Source of the DNA: Pyropia haitanensis
Taxonomy: Eukaryota > Rhodophyta > Bangiophyceae > Bangiales > Bangiaceae
NCBI GenBank assembly: GCA_008729055.1
Contig: SDUX01000185.1
Location: 1-48,642, forward strand
Length of the DNA stretch: 48,642 nt
Reading direction: 5' to 3'
The translations under genes and the position numbers were made by a program. Numbering within the stretch: the stretch's first letter is position 1; each line of letters begins with the position of its first letter. The notes below the pieces were generated by a model. That model did no database searches, was not told where the DNA came from, and saw nothing but the letters and a program-made list of their open reading frames with translations. Of the stretch, positions 12,001-25,900 are shown piece after piece.

Positions 12001-15000
12001 CTCCCGCGCTGCTGCCCCCCTCCGGCGGCCGCCTTGGCGCGCCTCCTTCCTTCCCGCCCTCGCTCCCCCGCTCGCTGTCCGCGGTTCCCCCCCCCGGTCG
12101 TGCCTGCGGTGGTTGGCCGCTTCTCCCCCCCTTTTGCCCCCTGTTGCCCCCTTTTGCCCCCTTTCGCGTGTCCCGCCCTGCCGCCCGCGCTCCGGCGGCC
12201 GCCTTGGCTCGCCTCCTTTCTTCCCGCCCTCCCTCCGCCCGCTCGCCGTCCGCGGTTCCCCCCGCCCCGTCGTGCCTGGGGTGGTTGGCCGCCCCGTTTG
12301 TTGGCGCGTCCGTTGGCTGCCCCGCGTGTTTTGTGGCGCGCCGGTTTCCCCGTGTCCCTTTTGTGGCCTGGTTTTTGCCCCGTGGGGGTCCCCCCGCCCG
12401 GCGTGCCGGTCGGCGCCCCCGTTCCGCCCTCCCCCCGTCCCCGCCCGTGTGCCGGGCGGCCCGCGCCGTGGCCCGTTTGGGTGGCGGGGCGCCCTTTGTG
12501 GCCCCTGTTGGCCCCTTTCTGGCGCCTTTCCCGTCCTTTTCTTTGCCGTTCTGGCCCCTTCTTGCCCCCCTTGGCCCTTTGTGTCCCCTTTGGCCCCCTT
12601 TTTGCCCCCTTTTTGCCCCCTTCTTCCCCCTTCCTCCCCCTTTTGCCCCCTTTTGCCCCCTTTTGCCCCTTTTGCGTCTCCCGCGCTGCTGCCCCCCCTC
12701 CGGCGGCCGCCTTGGCGCGCCTCCTTCGTTCCCGCCCTCGCTCCCCCGCTCGCTGTCCGCGGTTCCCCCCCCCGGTCGTGCCTGCGGTGGTCGGCCGCTT
12801 CTCCCCCCTTTTGCCCCCTGTTGCCCCCTTTTGCCCCCTTTTGCGTGTCCCGCCCTGCCGCCCGCGCTCCGGCGGCCGCCTTGGCTCGCCTCCTTTCTTC
12901 CCGCCCTCCCTCCGCCCGCTCGCCGTCCGCGGTTCCCCCGCCCCGTCGTGCCTGGGGTGGTTGGCCGCCCCGTTTGTTGGCGCGTCCGTTGGCTGCCCCG
13001 CGTGTTTTGTGGCGCGCCGGTTTCCCCGTGTCCCTTTTGTGGCCTGGTTTTTGCCCCGTGGGGGTCCCCCCGCCCGGTGTGCCGGTCGGCGCCCCCGTTC
13101 CGCCCTCCCCCCGTCCCCGCCCGTGTGCCGGGCGGCCCGCGCCGTGGCCCGTTTGGGTGGCGGGGCGCCCTTTGTGGCCCCTGTTGGCCCCCTTTCTGGC
13201 GCCTTTCCGTGCCTTTTCTTTGCCGTTCTGGCCCTTCTTGCCCCCCTTGGCCCTTTGTGTCCCCCTTTGGCCCCCTTTTTGCCCCCTTTTTGCCCCCTTC
13301 TTCCCCCCTTCCTCCCCCCTTTTGCCCCCTTTTGCCCCCTTTTGCCCCCTTTTGCGTCTCCCGCGCTGCTGCCCCCCTCCGGCGGCCGCCTTGGCGCGCC
13401 TCCTTCCTTCCCGCCCTCGCTCCCCCGCTCGCTGTCCGCGGTTCGCCCCCCCCGGTCGTGCCTGCGGTGGTCGGCCGCTTCTCCCCCCTTTTGCCCCTGT
13501 TGCCCCCTTTTGCCCCCTTTTGCGTGTCCCGCCCTGCCGCCCGCGCTCCGGCGGCCGCCTTGGCTCGCCTCCTTTCTTCCCGCCCTCCCTCCGCCCGCTC
13601 GCCGTCCGCGGTTCCCCCCGCCCCGTCGTGCCTGGGGTGGTTGGCCGCCCCGTTCGTTGGCGCGTCCGTTGGCTGCCCCGCGTGTTTTGTGGCGCGCCGG
13701 TTTCCCCGTGTCCCTTTTGTGGCCTGGTTTTTGCCCCGTGGGGGTCCCCCCGCCCGGTGTGCCGGTCGGCGCCCCCGTTCCGCCCTCCCCCCGTCCCCGC
13801 CCGTGTGCCGGGCGGCCCGCGCCGTGGCCCGTTTGGGTGGCGGGGCGCCCTTTGTGGCCCCTGTTGGCCCCTTTCTGGCGCCTTTCCCGTGCCTTTTCTT
13901 TGCCGTTTGGCCCTTCTTGCCCCCCCTTGCCCTTTGTGTCCCCTTTGGCCCCCTTTTTGCCCCCTTTTTGCCCCCTTCTTCCCCCCTTCCTCCCCCTTTT
14001 GCCCCCTTTTGCCCCCTTTTGCCCCCTTTTGCGTCTCCCGCGCTGCTGCCCCCCTCCGGCGGCCGCCTTGGCGCGCCTCCTTCCTTCCCGCCCTCGCTCC
14101 CCCGCTCGCTGTCCGCGGTTCCCCCCGCCCGGTCGTGCCTGCGGTGGTTGGCCGCTTCTCCCCCCTTTTGCCCCCTGTTGCCCCCTTTTGCCCCCTTTCG
14201 CGTGTCCCGCCCTGCTGCCCGCGCTCCGGCGGCCGCCTTGGCTCGCCTCCTTTCTTCCCGCCCTCCCTCCGCCCGCTCGCCGTCCGCGGTTCCCCCCGCC
14301 CCGTCGTGCCTGGGGTGGTTGGCCGCCCCGTTCGTTGGCGCGTCCGTTGGCTGCCCCGCGTGTTTTGTGGCGCGCCGGTTTCCCCGTGTCCCTTTTGTGG
14401 CCTGGTTTTTGCCCCGTGGGGGTCCCCCCGCCCGGTGTGCCGGTCGGCGCCCCCGTTCCGCCCTCCCCCGTCCCCGCCCGTGTGCCGGGCGGCCCGCGCC
14501 GTGGCCCGTTTGGGTGGCGGGGCGCCCTTTGTGGCCCCTGTTGGCCCCTTTCTGGCGCCTTTCCGTGCCTTTTCTTTGCCGTTCTGGCCCTTCTTGCCCC
14601 CCCTTGGCCCTTTGTGTCCCCTTTGGCCCCCTTTTTGCCCCTTTTTTGCCCCCTTCTTCCCCCTTCCTCCCCCTTTTGCCCCCTTTTGCCCCCTTTTGCC
14701 CCCTTTTGCGTCTCCCGCGCTGCTGCCCCCCTCCGGCGGCCGCCTTGGCGCGCCTCCTTCGTTCCCGCCCTCGCTCCCCCCGCTCGCTGTCCGCGGTTCC
14801 CCCCGCCCGGTCGTGCCTGCGGTGGTGGCCGCTTCTCCCCCCTTTTGCCCCTGTTGCCCCCTTTTGCCCCCTTTCGCGTGTCCCGCCCTGCCGCCCGCGC
14901 TCCGGCGGCCGCCTTGGCTCGCCTCCTTTCTTCCGCCCTCCCTCCGCCCGCTCGCCGTCCGCGGTTCCCCCCGCCCCGTCGTGCCTGGGGTGGTTGGCCG

Positions 15001-18000
15001 CCCCGTTTGTTGGCGCGTCCGTTGGCTGCCCGCGTGTTTTGTGGCGCGCCGGTTTCCCCGTGTCCCTTTTGTGGCCTGGTTTTTGCCCCGTGGGGGTCCC
15101 CCCGCCCGGTGTGCCGGTCGGCGCCCCCGTTCCGCCCTCCCCCCGTCCCCGCCCGTGTGCCGGGCGGCCCGCGCCGTGGCCCGTTTGGGTGGCGGGGCGC
15201 CCTTTGTGGCCCCTGTTGGCCGCCTTTCTGGCGCCTTTCCGTGCCTTTTCTTTGCCGTTCTGGCCCTTCTTGCCCCCCTTGCCCTTTGTGTCCCCTTTGG
15301 CCCCCTTTTTGCCCCCTTTTTGCCCCCTTCTTCCCCCTTCCTCCCCCCTTTTGCCCCTTTTGCCCCCTTTTGCCCCCTTTTGCGTCTCCCGCGCTGCTGC
15401 CCCCCCTCCGGCGGCCGCCTTGGCGCGCCTCCTTCGTTCCCGCCTCGCTCCCCCGCTCGCTGTCCGCGGTTCCCCCGCCCGGTCGTGCCTGCGGTGGTGG
15501 CCGCTTCTCCCCCCTTTTGCCCCTGTTGCCCCCTTTTGCCCCCTTTTGCGTGTCCGCCCTGCGCCCGCGCTCCGGCGGCCGCCTTGGCTCGCCTCCTTTC
15601 TTCCCGCCCTCCTCCGCCCGCTCGCCGTCCGCGGTTCCCCCCGCCCCGTCGTGCCTGGGGTGGTTGGCCGCCCCGTTTGTTGGCGCGTCCGTTGGCTGCC
15701 CCGCGTGTTTTGTGGCGCGCCGGTTTCCCCGTGTCCCTTTTGTGGCTGGTTTTTGCCCCGTGGGGGTCCCCCCGCCCGGTGTGCCGGTCGGCGCCCCGTT
15801 CCGCCCTCCCCCGTCCCCGCCCGTGTGCCGGGCGGCCCGCGCCGTGGCCGTTTGGGTGGCGGGGCGCCCTTTGTGGCCCCTGTTGGCCCCTTTCTGGCGC
15901 CTTTCGTCCTTTTCTTTGCCGTTCTGGCCCTTCTTGCCCCCCTTGCCCTTTGTGTCCCCTTTGGCCCCCTTTTTGCCCCCTTTTTGCCCCTTCTTCCCCC
16001 TTCCTCCCCCTTTTGCCCCTTTTGCCCCCTTTTGCCCCCTTTTGCGTCTCCCGCGCTGCTGCCCCCCTCCGGCGGCCGCCTTGGCGCGCCTCCTTCCTTC
16101 CGCCCTCGCTCCCCCGCTCGCTGTCCGCGGTTCGCCCCCCCGGTCGTGCCTGCGGTGGTGGCCGCTTCTCCCCCTTTTGCCCCCTGTTGCCCCCTTTTGC
16201 CCCCTTTTGCGTGTCCGCCCTGCCGCCCGCGCTCCGGCGGCCGCCTTGGCTCGCCTCCTTTCTTCCCGCCCTCCTCCGCCCGCTCGCCGTCCGCGGTTCC
16301 CCCGCCCGTCGTGCCTGGGGTGGTTGGCCGCCCCGTTTGTTGGCGCGTCCGTTGGCTGCCCCGCGTGTTTTGTGGCGCGCCGGTTTCCCCGTGTCCCTTT
16401 TGTGGCCTGGTTTTTGCCCCGTGGGGGTCCCGCCGCCGGTGTGCCGGTCGGCGCCCCCGTTCCGCCCTCCCCCGTCCCCGCCGTGTGCCGGGCGGCCGCG
16501 CCGTGGACCGTTTGGGTGGCGGGGCGCCTTTGTGGCCCCTGTTGGCCCCTTTCTGGCGCCTTTCCGTCCTTTTCTTTGCCGTTTGGCCTTCTTGCCCCCT
16601 TGCCCCTTTGTGTCCCCTTTGGCCCCCTTTTTGCCCCCTTTTTGCCCCCTTCTTCCCCTTCCTCCCCCTTTTGCCCCCTTTTGCCCCTTTTGCCCCCTTT
16701 TGCGTCTCCGCGCTGCTGCCCCCTCCGGCGGCCGCTTGGCGCGCCTCCTTCGTTCCCGCCCTCGCTCCCCCGCTCGCTGTCCGCGGTTCGCCCCCCCGGT
16801 CGTGCCTGCGGTGGTCGGCCGCTTCTCCCCCCTTTTGCCCCTGTTGCCCCTTTTGCCCCCTTTTGCGTGTCCGCCTGCGCCCGCGCTCCGGCGGCCGCCT
16901 TGGCTCGCCTCCTTTATTCCCGCCTCCTCCGCCCGCTCGCCGTCCGCGGTTCCCCCGCCCCGTCGTGCTGGGGTGGTTGGCCGCCCCGTTCGTTGGCGCG
17001 TCCGTTGGCTGCCCGCGTGTTTTGTGGCGCGCCGGTTTCCCCGTGTCCCTTTTGTGGCTGGTTTTTGCCCCGTGGGGGTCCCGCCGCCCGGTGTGCCGGT
17101 CGGCGCCCCCGTTCCGCCCTCCCCCGTCCCGCCCGTGTGCGGGCGGCCGCGCCGTGGCCGTTTGGGTGGCGGGGCGCCCTTTGTGGCCCTGTTGGCCCCT
17201 TTCTGGCGCCTTTCGTCCCTTTTCTTTGCCGTTCTGGCCCTTCTTGCCCCCCTTGCCCTTTGTGTCCCTTTGGCCCCCTTTTTGCCCCTTTTTGCCCCTT
17301 CTTCCCCCTTCCTCCCCCTTTTGCCCCTTTTGCCCCCTTTTGCCCCTTTTGCGTCTCCGCGCTGCTGCCCCCTCCGGCGGCCGCTTGGCGCGCCTCCTTC
17401 GTTCCGCCCTGCTCCCCCGCTCGCTGTCCGCGGTTCCCCCCCCGGTCGTGCTGCGGTGGTGGCCGCTTCTCCCCCTTTTGCCCCCTGTTGCCCCTTTTGC
17501 CCCTTTTGCGTGTCCGCCTGCCGCCGCGCTCCGGCGGCCGCCTTGGCTCGCCTCCTTTTTCCCGCCTCCTCCGCCCGCTCGCCGTCCGCGGTTCCCCCGC
17601 CCCGTCGTGCCTGGGGTGGTTGGCCGCCCCGTTGTTGGCGCGTCCGTTGGCTGCCCGCGTGTTTTGTGGCGCGCCGGTTTCCCCGTGTCCTTTTGTGGCT
17701 GGTTTTTGCCCGTGGGGGTCCCCCGCCGGTGTGCCGGTCGGCGCCCCCGTTCCGCCCTCCCCCGTCCCCGCCCGTGTGCCGGGCGGCCGCGCCGTGGCCG
17801 TTTGGGTGGCGGGGCGCCTTTGTGGCCCTGTTGGCCCTTTCTGGCGCCTTTCGTCCCTTTTCTTTGCCGTTTGGCCGTTCTTGCCCCCCTTGCCCTTTGT
17901 GTCCCCTTTGGCCCCCTTTTTGCCCCCTTTTTGCCCCCTTCTTCCCCCTTCCTCCCCCTTTTGCCCCTTTTGCCCCTTTTGCCCCTTTTGCGTCTCCCGC

Positions 18001-19981
18001 GCTGCTGCCCCCTCCGGCGGCCGCCTTGGCGCGCCTCCTTCGTTCCCGCCCTCGCTCCCCCGCTCGCTGTCCGCGGTTCGCCCCGCCGGTCGTGCCTGCG
18101 GTGGTTGGCCGCTTCTCCCCCCTTTTGCCCCTGTTGCCCCTTTTGCCCCTTTTGCGTGTCCCGCCCTGCCGCCCGCGCTCCGGCGGCCGCTTGGCTCGCC
18201 TCCTTTCTTCCGCCCTCCTCCGCCCGCTCGCCGTCCGCGGTTCCCCCCGCCCGTCGTGCCTGGGGTGGTTGGCCGCCCCGTTCGTTGGCGCGTCCGTTGG
18301 CTGCCCCGCGTGTTTTGTGGCGCGCCGGTTTCCCCGTGTCCCTTTTGTGGCTGGTTTTTGCCCCGTGGGGGTCCCCCGCCCGGTGTGCCGGTCGGCGCCC
18401 CCGTTCCGCCCTCCCCCGTCCCGCCCGTGTGCCGGGCGGCCCGCGCCGTGGCCCGTTTGGGTGGCGGGGCGCCCTTTGTGGCCCCTGTTGGCCGCCTTTC
18501 TGGCGCCTTTCCGTCCTTTTCTTTGCCGTTTTGGCCGTTCTTGCCCCCCTTGCCCTTTGTGTCCCCTTTGGCCCCCTTTTTGCCCCCTTTTTGCCCCCTT
18601 CTTCCCCCTTCCTCCCCCTTTTGCCCCCTTTTGCCCCCTTTTGCCCCCTTTTGCGTCTCCCGCGCTGCTGCCCCCCTCCGGCGGCCGCCTTGGCGCGCCT
18701 CCTTCGTTCCGCCCTCGCTCCGCCCGCTCGCTGTCCGCGGTTCCCCCGCCCGGTCGTGCCTGCGGTGGTCGGCCGCTTCTCCCCCCTTTTGCCCCCTGTT
18801 GCCCCCTTTTGCCCCTTTGCGTGTCCGCCTGCTGCCCGCGCTCCGGCGGCCGCCTTGGCTCGCCTCCTTTCTTCCCGCCCTCCCTCCGCCCGCTCGCCGT
18901 CCGCGGTTCCCCCGCCCGTCGTGCCTGGGGTGGTTGGCCGCCCCGTTTGTTGGCGCGTCCGTTGGCTGCCCGGTGTTTTGTGGCGCGCCGGTTTCCCCGT
19001 GTCCTTTTGTGGCTGGTTTTTGCCCCGTGGGGGTCCCGCCCGCCCGGTGTGCCGGTCGGCGCCCCCGTTCCGCCCTCCCCCCGTCCCCGCCCGTGTGCCG
19101 GGCGGCCCGCGCCGTGGCCGTTTGGGTGGCGGGGCGCCCTTTGTGGCCCCTGTTGGCCGCCTTTCTGGCGCCTTTCTCTCCTTTTCTTTGCCGTTCTGGC
19201 CCTTCTTGCCCCCCCTTGCCCCTTTGTGTCCTCCTTTGGCCCCCTTTTTGCCCCCTTTTTGCCCCCTTCTTCCCCCTTCCTCCCCCTTTTGCCCCCTTTT
19301 GCCCCCTTTTGCCCCCTTTTGCGGTCTCCCGCGCTGCTGCCCCCCTCCGGCGGCCGCCTTGGCGCGCCTCCTTCGTTCCCGCCTCGCTCCCCCGCTCCTG
19401 TCCGCGGTTCCCCCGCCGGTCGTGCCTGCGGTGGTCGGCCGCTTCTCCCCCCTTTTGCCCCCTGTTGCCCCCTTTTGCCCCCTTTTGCGTGTCCCGCCCT
19501 GCCGCCCGCGCTCCGGCGGCCGCCTTGGCTCGCCTCCTTTCTTCCCGCCTCCCTCCGCCCGCTCGCCGTCCGCGGTTCCCCCGCCCCGTCGTGCCTGGGG
19601 TGGTTGGCCGCCCGTTGTTGGCGCGTCCGTTGGCTGCCCCGCGTGTTTTGTGGCGCGCCGGTTTCCCCGTGTCCCTTTTGTGGCTGGTTTTTGCCCCGTG
19701 GGGGTCCCCCGCCCGGGTGCCGGTCGGCGCCCCGTTCCGCCCTCCCCCGTCCCGCCCGTGTGCCGGGCGGCCGCGCCGTGGCCCGTTTGGGTGGCGGGGC
19801 GCCCTTTGTGGCCCTGTTGGCCCCTTTCTGGCGCCTTTCGCCTCCTTTTCTTTGCCGTTCTGGCCCGTTCTTGCCCCCCCTTGCCCCTTTGTGTCCCCTT
19901 TGGCCCCTTTTTGCCCCCTTTTTGCCCCCTTCTTCCCCCTTCCTCCCCCTTTTGCCCCTTTTGCCCCTTTTGCCCCCTTTT
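6070..19981. repeat. Array block II (graded intermediate units)
   Basis: Twenty-one copies with anchors at 6198, 6870, 7547, 8221, 8894, 9569, 10252, 10936, 11615, 12296, 12972, 13652, 14330, 15005, 15675, 16335, 16988, 17631, 18280, 18945 and 19614. The core now reads GGTTTTTGCCCC. Other changes come in stepwise along the block: CTTCTTCCCC replaces CTTCTTGCCCC near 7.9 kb, GCCGTTTTGG becomes GCCGTTCTGG near 12.5 kb, and module B changes from CTGGGG to CTGCGG at about 11,427. Spacing shrinks to 643 near 17.6 kb, close to two isolated As at 16,507 and 16,916. Stepwise spread of variants along neighbours is what unequal exchange produces. Confidence 0.8.
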
Positions 19982-22900
19982 GCGTCTCCGCGCTGCTGCC
20001 CCCGCTCCGGCGGCCGCCTTGGCGCGCCTCCTTCGTTCCCGCCCTCGCTCCCCCGCTCGCTGTCCGCGGTTCGCCCCCCCGGTCGTGCCTGGGTGGTCGG
20101 CCGCTTCTCCCCCTTTTGCCCCCTGTTGCCCCCTTTTGCCCCTTTTGCGTGTCCCGCCCTGCGCCCGCGCTCCGGCGGCCGCTTGGCTCGCCTCCTTTCT
20201 TCCCGCCCTCCCTCCGCCCGCTCGCCGTCCGCGGTTCCCCCCGCCCCGTCGTGCCTGGGGTGGTTGGCCGCCCGTTCGTTGGCGCGTCCGTTGGCTGCCC
20301 CGCGTGTTTTGTGGCGCGCCGGTTTCCCCGTGTCCCTTTTGTGGCTGGTTTTTGCCCCGTGGGGGTCCCGCCCGCCCGGTGTGCCGGTCGGCGCCCCGTT
20401 CCGCCCTCCCCCGTCCCCGCCCGTGTGCCGGGCGGCCCGCGCCGTGGCCCGTTTGGGTGGCGGGGCGCCCTTTGTGGCCCCTGTTGGCCCCTTTCTGGCG
20501 CCTTTCGTCCCTTTTCTTTGCCGTTTGGCCCGTTCTTGCCCCCCTTGCCCCTTTGTGTCCTCCTTTGGCCCCCTTTTTGCCCCCTTTTTGCCCCCTTCTT
20601 CCCCCTTCCTCCCCCTTTTGCCCCCTTTTGCCCCCTTTTGCCCCCTTTTGCGTCTCCGCGCTGCTGCCCCGCTCCGGCGGCCGCCTTGGCGCGCCTCCTT
20701 CTTCCCGCCCTCGCTCCCCCGCTCGCTGTCCGCGGTTCGCCCCCCCGGTCGTGCCTGGGTGGTCGGCCGCTTCTCCCCCCTTTTGCCCCCTGTTGCCCCC
20801 TTTTGCCCCCTTTTGCGTGTCCCGCCCTGCGCCCGCGCTCCGGCGGCCGCCTTGGCTCGCCTCCTTTCTTCCCGCCCTCCCTCCGCCCGCTCGCCGTCCG
20901 CGGTTCCCCCCGCCCCGTCGTGCCTGGGGTGGTTGGCCGCCCCGTTCGTTGGCGCGTCCGTTGGCTGCCCCGCGTGTTTTGTGGCGCGCCGGTTTCCCCG
21001 TGTCCCTTTTGTGGCCTGGTTTTTGCCCCGTGGGGGTCCCGCCCGCCCGGTGTGCCGGTCGGCGCCCCCGTTCCGCCCTCCCCCCGTCCCCGCCCGTGTG
21101 CCGGGCGGCCCGCGCCGTGGCCCGTTTGGGTGGCGGGGCGCCCTTTGTGGCCCCTGTTGGCCCCTTTCTGGCGCCTTTCGCCTCCTTTTCTTTGCCGTTC
21201 TGGCCCGTTCTTGCCCCCCTTGCCCTTTGTGTCCCCTTTGGCCCCCTTTTTGCCCCCTTTTTGCCCCTTCTTCCCCCTTCCTCCCCCCTTTTGCCCCCTT
21301 TTGCCCCCTTTTGCCCCCTTTTGCGTCTCCCGCGCTGCTGCCCCGCTCCGGCGGCCGCCTTGGCGCGCCTCCTTCGTTCCCGCCCTCGCTCCCCCGCTCC
21401 CTGTCCGCGGTTCCCCCCCCGGTCGTGCCTGGGGTGGTCGGCCGCTTCTCCCCCCCTTTTGCCCCCTGTTGCCCCTTTTGCCCCCTTTTGCGTGTCCCGC
21501 CCTGCGCCCGCGCTCCGGCGGCCGCCTTGGCTCGCCTCCTTTCTTCCCGCCCTCCCTCCGCCCGCTCGCCGTCCGCGGTTCCCCCGCCCCGTCGTGCCTG
21601 GGGTGGTTGGCCGCCCCGTTCGTTGGCGCGTCCGTTGGCTGCCCCGCGTGTTTTGTGGCGCGCCGGTTTCCCCGTGTCCCTTTTGTGGCCTGGTTTTTGC
21701 CCCGTGGGGGTCCCGCCCGCCCGGTGTGCCGGTCGGCGCCCCCGTTCCGCCCTCCCCCCGTCCCCGCCCGTGTGCCGGGCGGCCCGCGCCGTGGCCCGTT
21801 TGGGTGGCGGGGCGCCCTTTGTGGCCCCTGTTGGCCCCCTTTCTGGCGCCTTTCGCCTCCCTTTTCTTTGCCGTTCTGGCCCGTTCTTGCCCCCCTTGCC
21901 CCTTTGTGTCCCCTTTGGCCCCCTTTTTGCCCCCTTTTTGCCCCCTTCTTCCCCCCTTCCTCCCCCCTTTTGCCCCCTTTTGCCCCCTTTTGCCCCCTTT
22001 TGCGTCTCCCGCGCTGCTGCCCCCGCTCCGGCGGCCGCCTTGGCGCGCCTCCTTCTTCCCGCCCTCGCTCCGCCCGCTCGCTGTCCGCGGTTCGCCCCCC
22101 CGGTCGTGCCTGGGGTGGTCGGCCGCTTCTCCCCCCTTTTGCCCCCTGTTGCCCCCTTTTGCCCCCTTTTGCGTGTCCCGCCCTGCCGCCCGCGCTCCGG
22201 CGGCCGCCTTGGCTCGCCTCCTTTCTTCCCGCCCTCCCTCCGCCGCTCGCCGTCCGCGGTTCCCCCCGCCCCGTCGTGCCTGGGGTGGTTGGCCGCCCCG
22301 TTCGTTGGCGCGTCCGTTGGCTGCCCCGCGTGTTTTGTGGCGCGCCGGTTTCCCCGTGTCCCTTTTGTGGCCTGGTTTTTGCCCCGTGGGGGTCCCGCCC
22401 GCCCGGTGTGCCGGTCGGCGCCCCCGTTCCGCCCTCCCCCGTCCCCGCCCGTGTGCCGGGCGGCCCGCGCCGTGGCCCGTTTGGGTGGCGGGGCGCCCTT
22501 TGTGGCCCCTGTTGGCCCCCTTTCTGGCGCCTTTCGTCTCCTTTTCTTTGCCGTTCTGGCCCGTTCTTGCCCCCCCTTGCCCCTTTGTGTCCTCCTTTGG
22601 CCCCCTTTTTGCCCCCTTTTTGCCCCCTTCTTCCCCCCTTCCTCCCCCCTTTTGCCCCCTTTTGCCCCCTTTTGCCCCCTTTTGCGTCTCCCGCGCTGCT
22701 GCCCCCGCTCCGGCGGCCGCCTTGGCGCGCCTCCTTCGTTCCCGCCCTCGCTCCGCCCGCTCGCTGTCCGCGGTTCCCCCCCCCGGTCGTGCCTGGGTGG
22801 TCGGCCGCTTCTCCCCCCTTTTGCCCCCTGTTGCCCCCTTTTGCCCCCTTTTGCGTGTCCCGCCCTGCCGCCCGCGCTCCGGCGGCCGCCTTGGCTCGCC

Positions 22901-25900
22901 TCCTTTCTTCCCGCCCTCCCTCCGCCCGCTCGCCGTCCGCGGTTCCCCCCGCCCCGTCGTGCCTGGGGTGGTTGGCCGCCCCGTTCGTTGGCGCGTCCGT
23001 TGGCTGCCCCGCGTGTTTTGTGGCGCGCCGGTTTCCCCGTGTCCCTTTGTGGCCTGGTTTTTGCCCCGTGGGGGTCCGCCCGCCCGGTGTGCCGGTCGGC
23101 GCCCCCCGTTCCGCCCTCCCCCGTCCCCGCCCGTGTGCCGGGCGGCCCGCGCCGTGGCCCGTTTGGGTGGCGGGGCGCCCTTTGTGGCCCCTGTTGGCCC
23201 CCTTTCTGGCGCCTTTCGTCTCCTTTTCTTTGCCGTTCTGGCCCGTTCTTGCCCCCCCTTGCCCCTTTGTGTCCTCCTTTGGCCCCCTTTTTGCCCCCTT
23301 TTTGCCCCCTTCTTCCCCCCTTCCTCCCCCTTTTGCCCCCTTTTGCCCCCTTTTGCCCCCTTTTGCGTCTCCCGCGCTGCTGCCCCCGCTCCGGCGGCCG
23401 CCTTGGCGCGCCTCCTTCTTCCCGCCCTCGCTCCGCCCGCTCCCTGTCCGCGGTTCGCCCCCCCGGTCGTGCCTGGGGTGGTCGGCCGCTTCTCCCCCCT
23501 TTTGCCCCCTGTTGCCCCCTTTTGCCCCCTTTTGCGTGTCCCGCCCTGCCGCCCGCGCTCCGGCGGCCGCCTTGGCTCGCCTCCTTTCTTCCCGCCCTCC
23601 CTCCGCCCGCTCGCCGTCCGCGGTTCCCCCGCCCCGTCGTGCCTGGGGTGGTTGGCCGCCCCGTTCGTTGGCGCGTCCGTTGGCTGCCCCGCGTGTTTTG
23701 TGGCGCGCCGGTTTCCCCGTGTCCTTTTGTGGCCTGGTTTTTGCCCCGTGGGGGTCCCGCCCGCCCGGTGTGCCGGTCGGCGCCCCCGTTCCGCCCTCCC
23801 CCGTCCCCGCCCGTGTGCCGGGCGGCCCGCGCCGTGGCCCGTTTGGGTGGCGGGGCGCCCTTTGTGGCCCTGTTGGCCCCTTTCTGGCGCCTTTCGTCTC
23901 CTTTTCTTTGCCGTTCTGGCCCTTCTTGCCCCCCCTTGCCCCTTTGTGTCCCCTTTGGCCCCCTTTTTGCCCCCTTTTTGCCCCCTTCTTCCCCCTTCCT
24001 CCCCCTTTTGCCCCCTTTTGCCCCCTTTTGCCCCTTTTGCGTCTCCCGCGCTGCTGCCCCCGCTCCGGCGGCCGCCTTGGCGCGCCTCCTTCTTCCCGCC
24101 CTCGCTCCGCCGCTCGCTGTCCGCGGTTCGCCCCCCCCGGTCGTGCCTGGGGTGGTCGGCCGCTTCTCCCCCTTTTGCCCCTGTTGCCCCCTTTTGCCCC
24201 CTTTTGCGTGTCCCGCCTGCCGCCCGCGCTCCGGCGGCCGCCTTGGCTCGCTCCTTTCTTCCCGCCCTCCTCCGCCGCTCGCCGTCCGCGGTTCCCCCGC
24301 CCGTCGTGCCTGGGGTGGTTGGCCGCCCGTTCGTTGGCGCGTCCGTTGGCTGCCCCGCGTGTTTTGTGGCGCGCCGGTTTCCCCGTGTCCCTTTTGTGGC
24401 TGGTTTTTGCCCCGTGGGGGTCCGCCCGCCCGGTGTGCCGGTCGGCGCCCCGTTCCGCCTCCCCCGTCCCCGCCGTGTGCCGGGCGGCCCGCGCCGTGGC
24501 CCGTTTGGGTGGCGGGGCGCCCTTTGTGGCCCCTGTTGGCCCCTTTCTGGCGCCTTTCGCCTCCTTTTCTTTGCCGTTCTGGCCCGTTCTTGCCCCCCTT
24601 GCCCCTTTGTGTCCTCCTTTGGCCCCCTTTTTGCCCCCTTTTTGCCCCCTTCTTCCCCTTCCTCCCCCTTTTGCCCCTTTTGCCCCCTTTTGCCCCTTTT
24701 GCGTCTCCGCGCTGCTGCCCCGCTCCGGCGGCCGCTTGGCGCGCCTCCTTCTTCCCGCCCTCGCTCCGCCCGCTCGTGTCCGCGGTTCGCCCCCCCGGTC
24801 GTGCTGGGGTGGTCGGCCGCTTCTCCCCCCTTTTGCCCCCTGTTGCCCCCTTTTGCCCCCTTTTGCGTGTCCCGCCTGCCGCCCGCGCTCCGGCGGCCGC
24901 TTGGCTCGCCTCCTTTCTTCCGCCCTCCTCCGCCGCTCGCCGTCCGCGTTCCCCCCGCCCGTCGTGCCTGGGGTGGTTGGCCGCCCCGTTCGTTGGCGCG
25001 TCCGTTGGTGCCCGCGTGTTTTGTGGCGCGCCGGTTTCCCCGTGTCCTTTTGTGGCCTGGTTTTTGCCCCGTGGGGGTCCGCCAGCCCGGTGTGCCGGTC
25101 GGCGCCCGTTCCGCCCTCCCCCGTCCCGCCGTGTGCCGGCGGCCGCGCGTGGCGTTTGGGTGGCGGGGCGCCTTTGTGGCCCTGTTGGCCCCTTTCTGGC
25201 GCCTTTCGTCCTTTTCTTTGCCGTTTGGCCCTTCTTGCCCCCTTGCCCTTTGTGTCCTCATTTGGCCCCTTTTTGCCCCTTTTTGCCCCTTCTTCCCCTT
25301 CCTCCCCTTTTGCCCCTTTTGCCCCTTTTGCCCCTTTTGCGTCTCCAGCGTGCTGCCCCGCTCGGCGGCCGCCTTGGCGGCCCTCCTTCTTCCGCCCTCG
25401 TCGCCGCTCGCTGTCGCGGTTCGCCCCCCGGTCGTGCTGCGGTGGTCGGCCGCTTCTCCCCCTTTTGCCCCTGTTGCCCCTTTTGCCCCTTTGCGTGTCC
25501 GCCTGCCGCCCGCGCTCGGCGGCCGCTTGGCTCGCTCCTTTCTTCCCGCCTCCTCGCCCGCTCGCGTCCGGTTCCCCGCCCGTCGTGCTGGGGTGGTTGG
25601 CCGCCCGTTCGTTGGCGCGTCCGTTGGCTGCCCGCGTGTTTTGTGGCGCGCGGTTTCCCCGTGTCCTTTTGTGGCTGGTTTTTGCCCCGTGGGGGTCCCC
25701 GCCCGGTGTGCGGTCGGGCGCCCCGTTCCGCCTCCCCGTCCCGCCCGTGTGCCGGGCGGCCCGCGCCGTGGCCGTTTGGGTGGCGGGGCGCCTTTGTGGC
25801 CCTGTTGGCCCCTTTCTGGCGCTTTCGCCTCCTTTTCTTTGCCGTTTGGCCTTCTTGCCCCCTTGCCTTTGTGTCCTCCTTTGGCCCCTTTTTGCCCCTT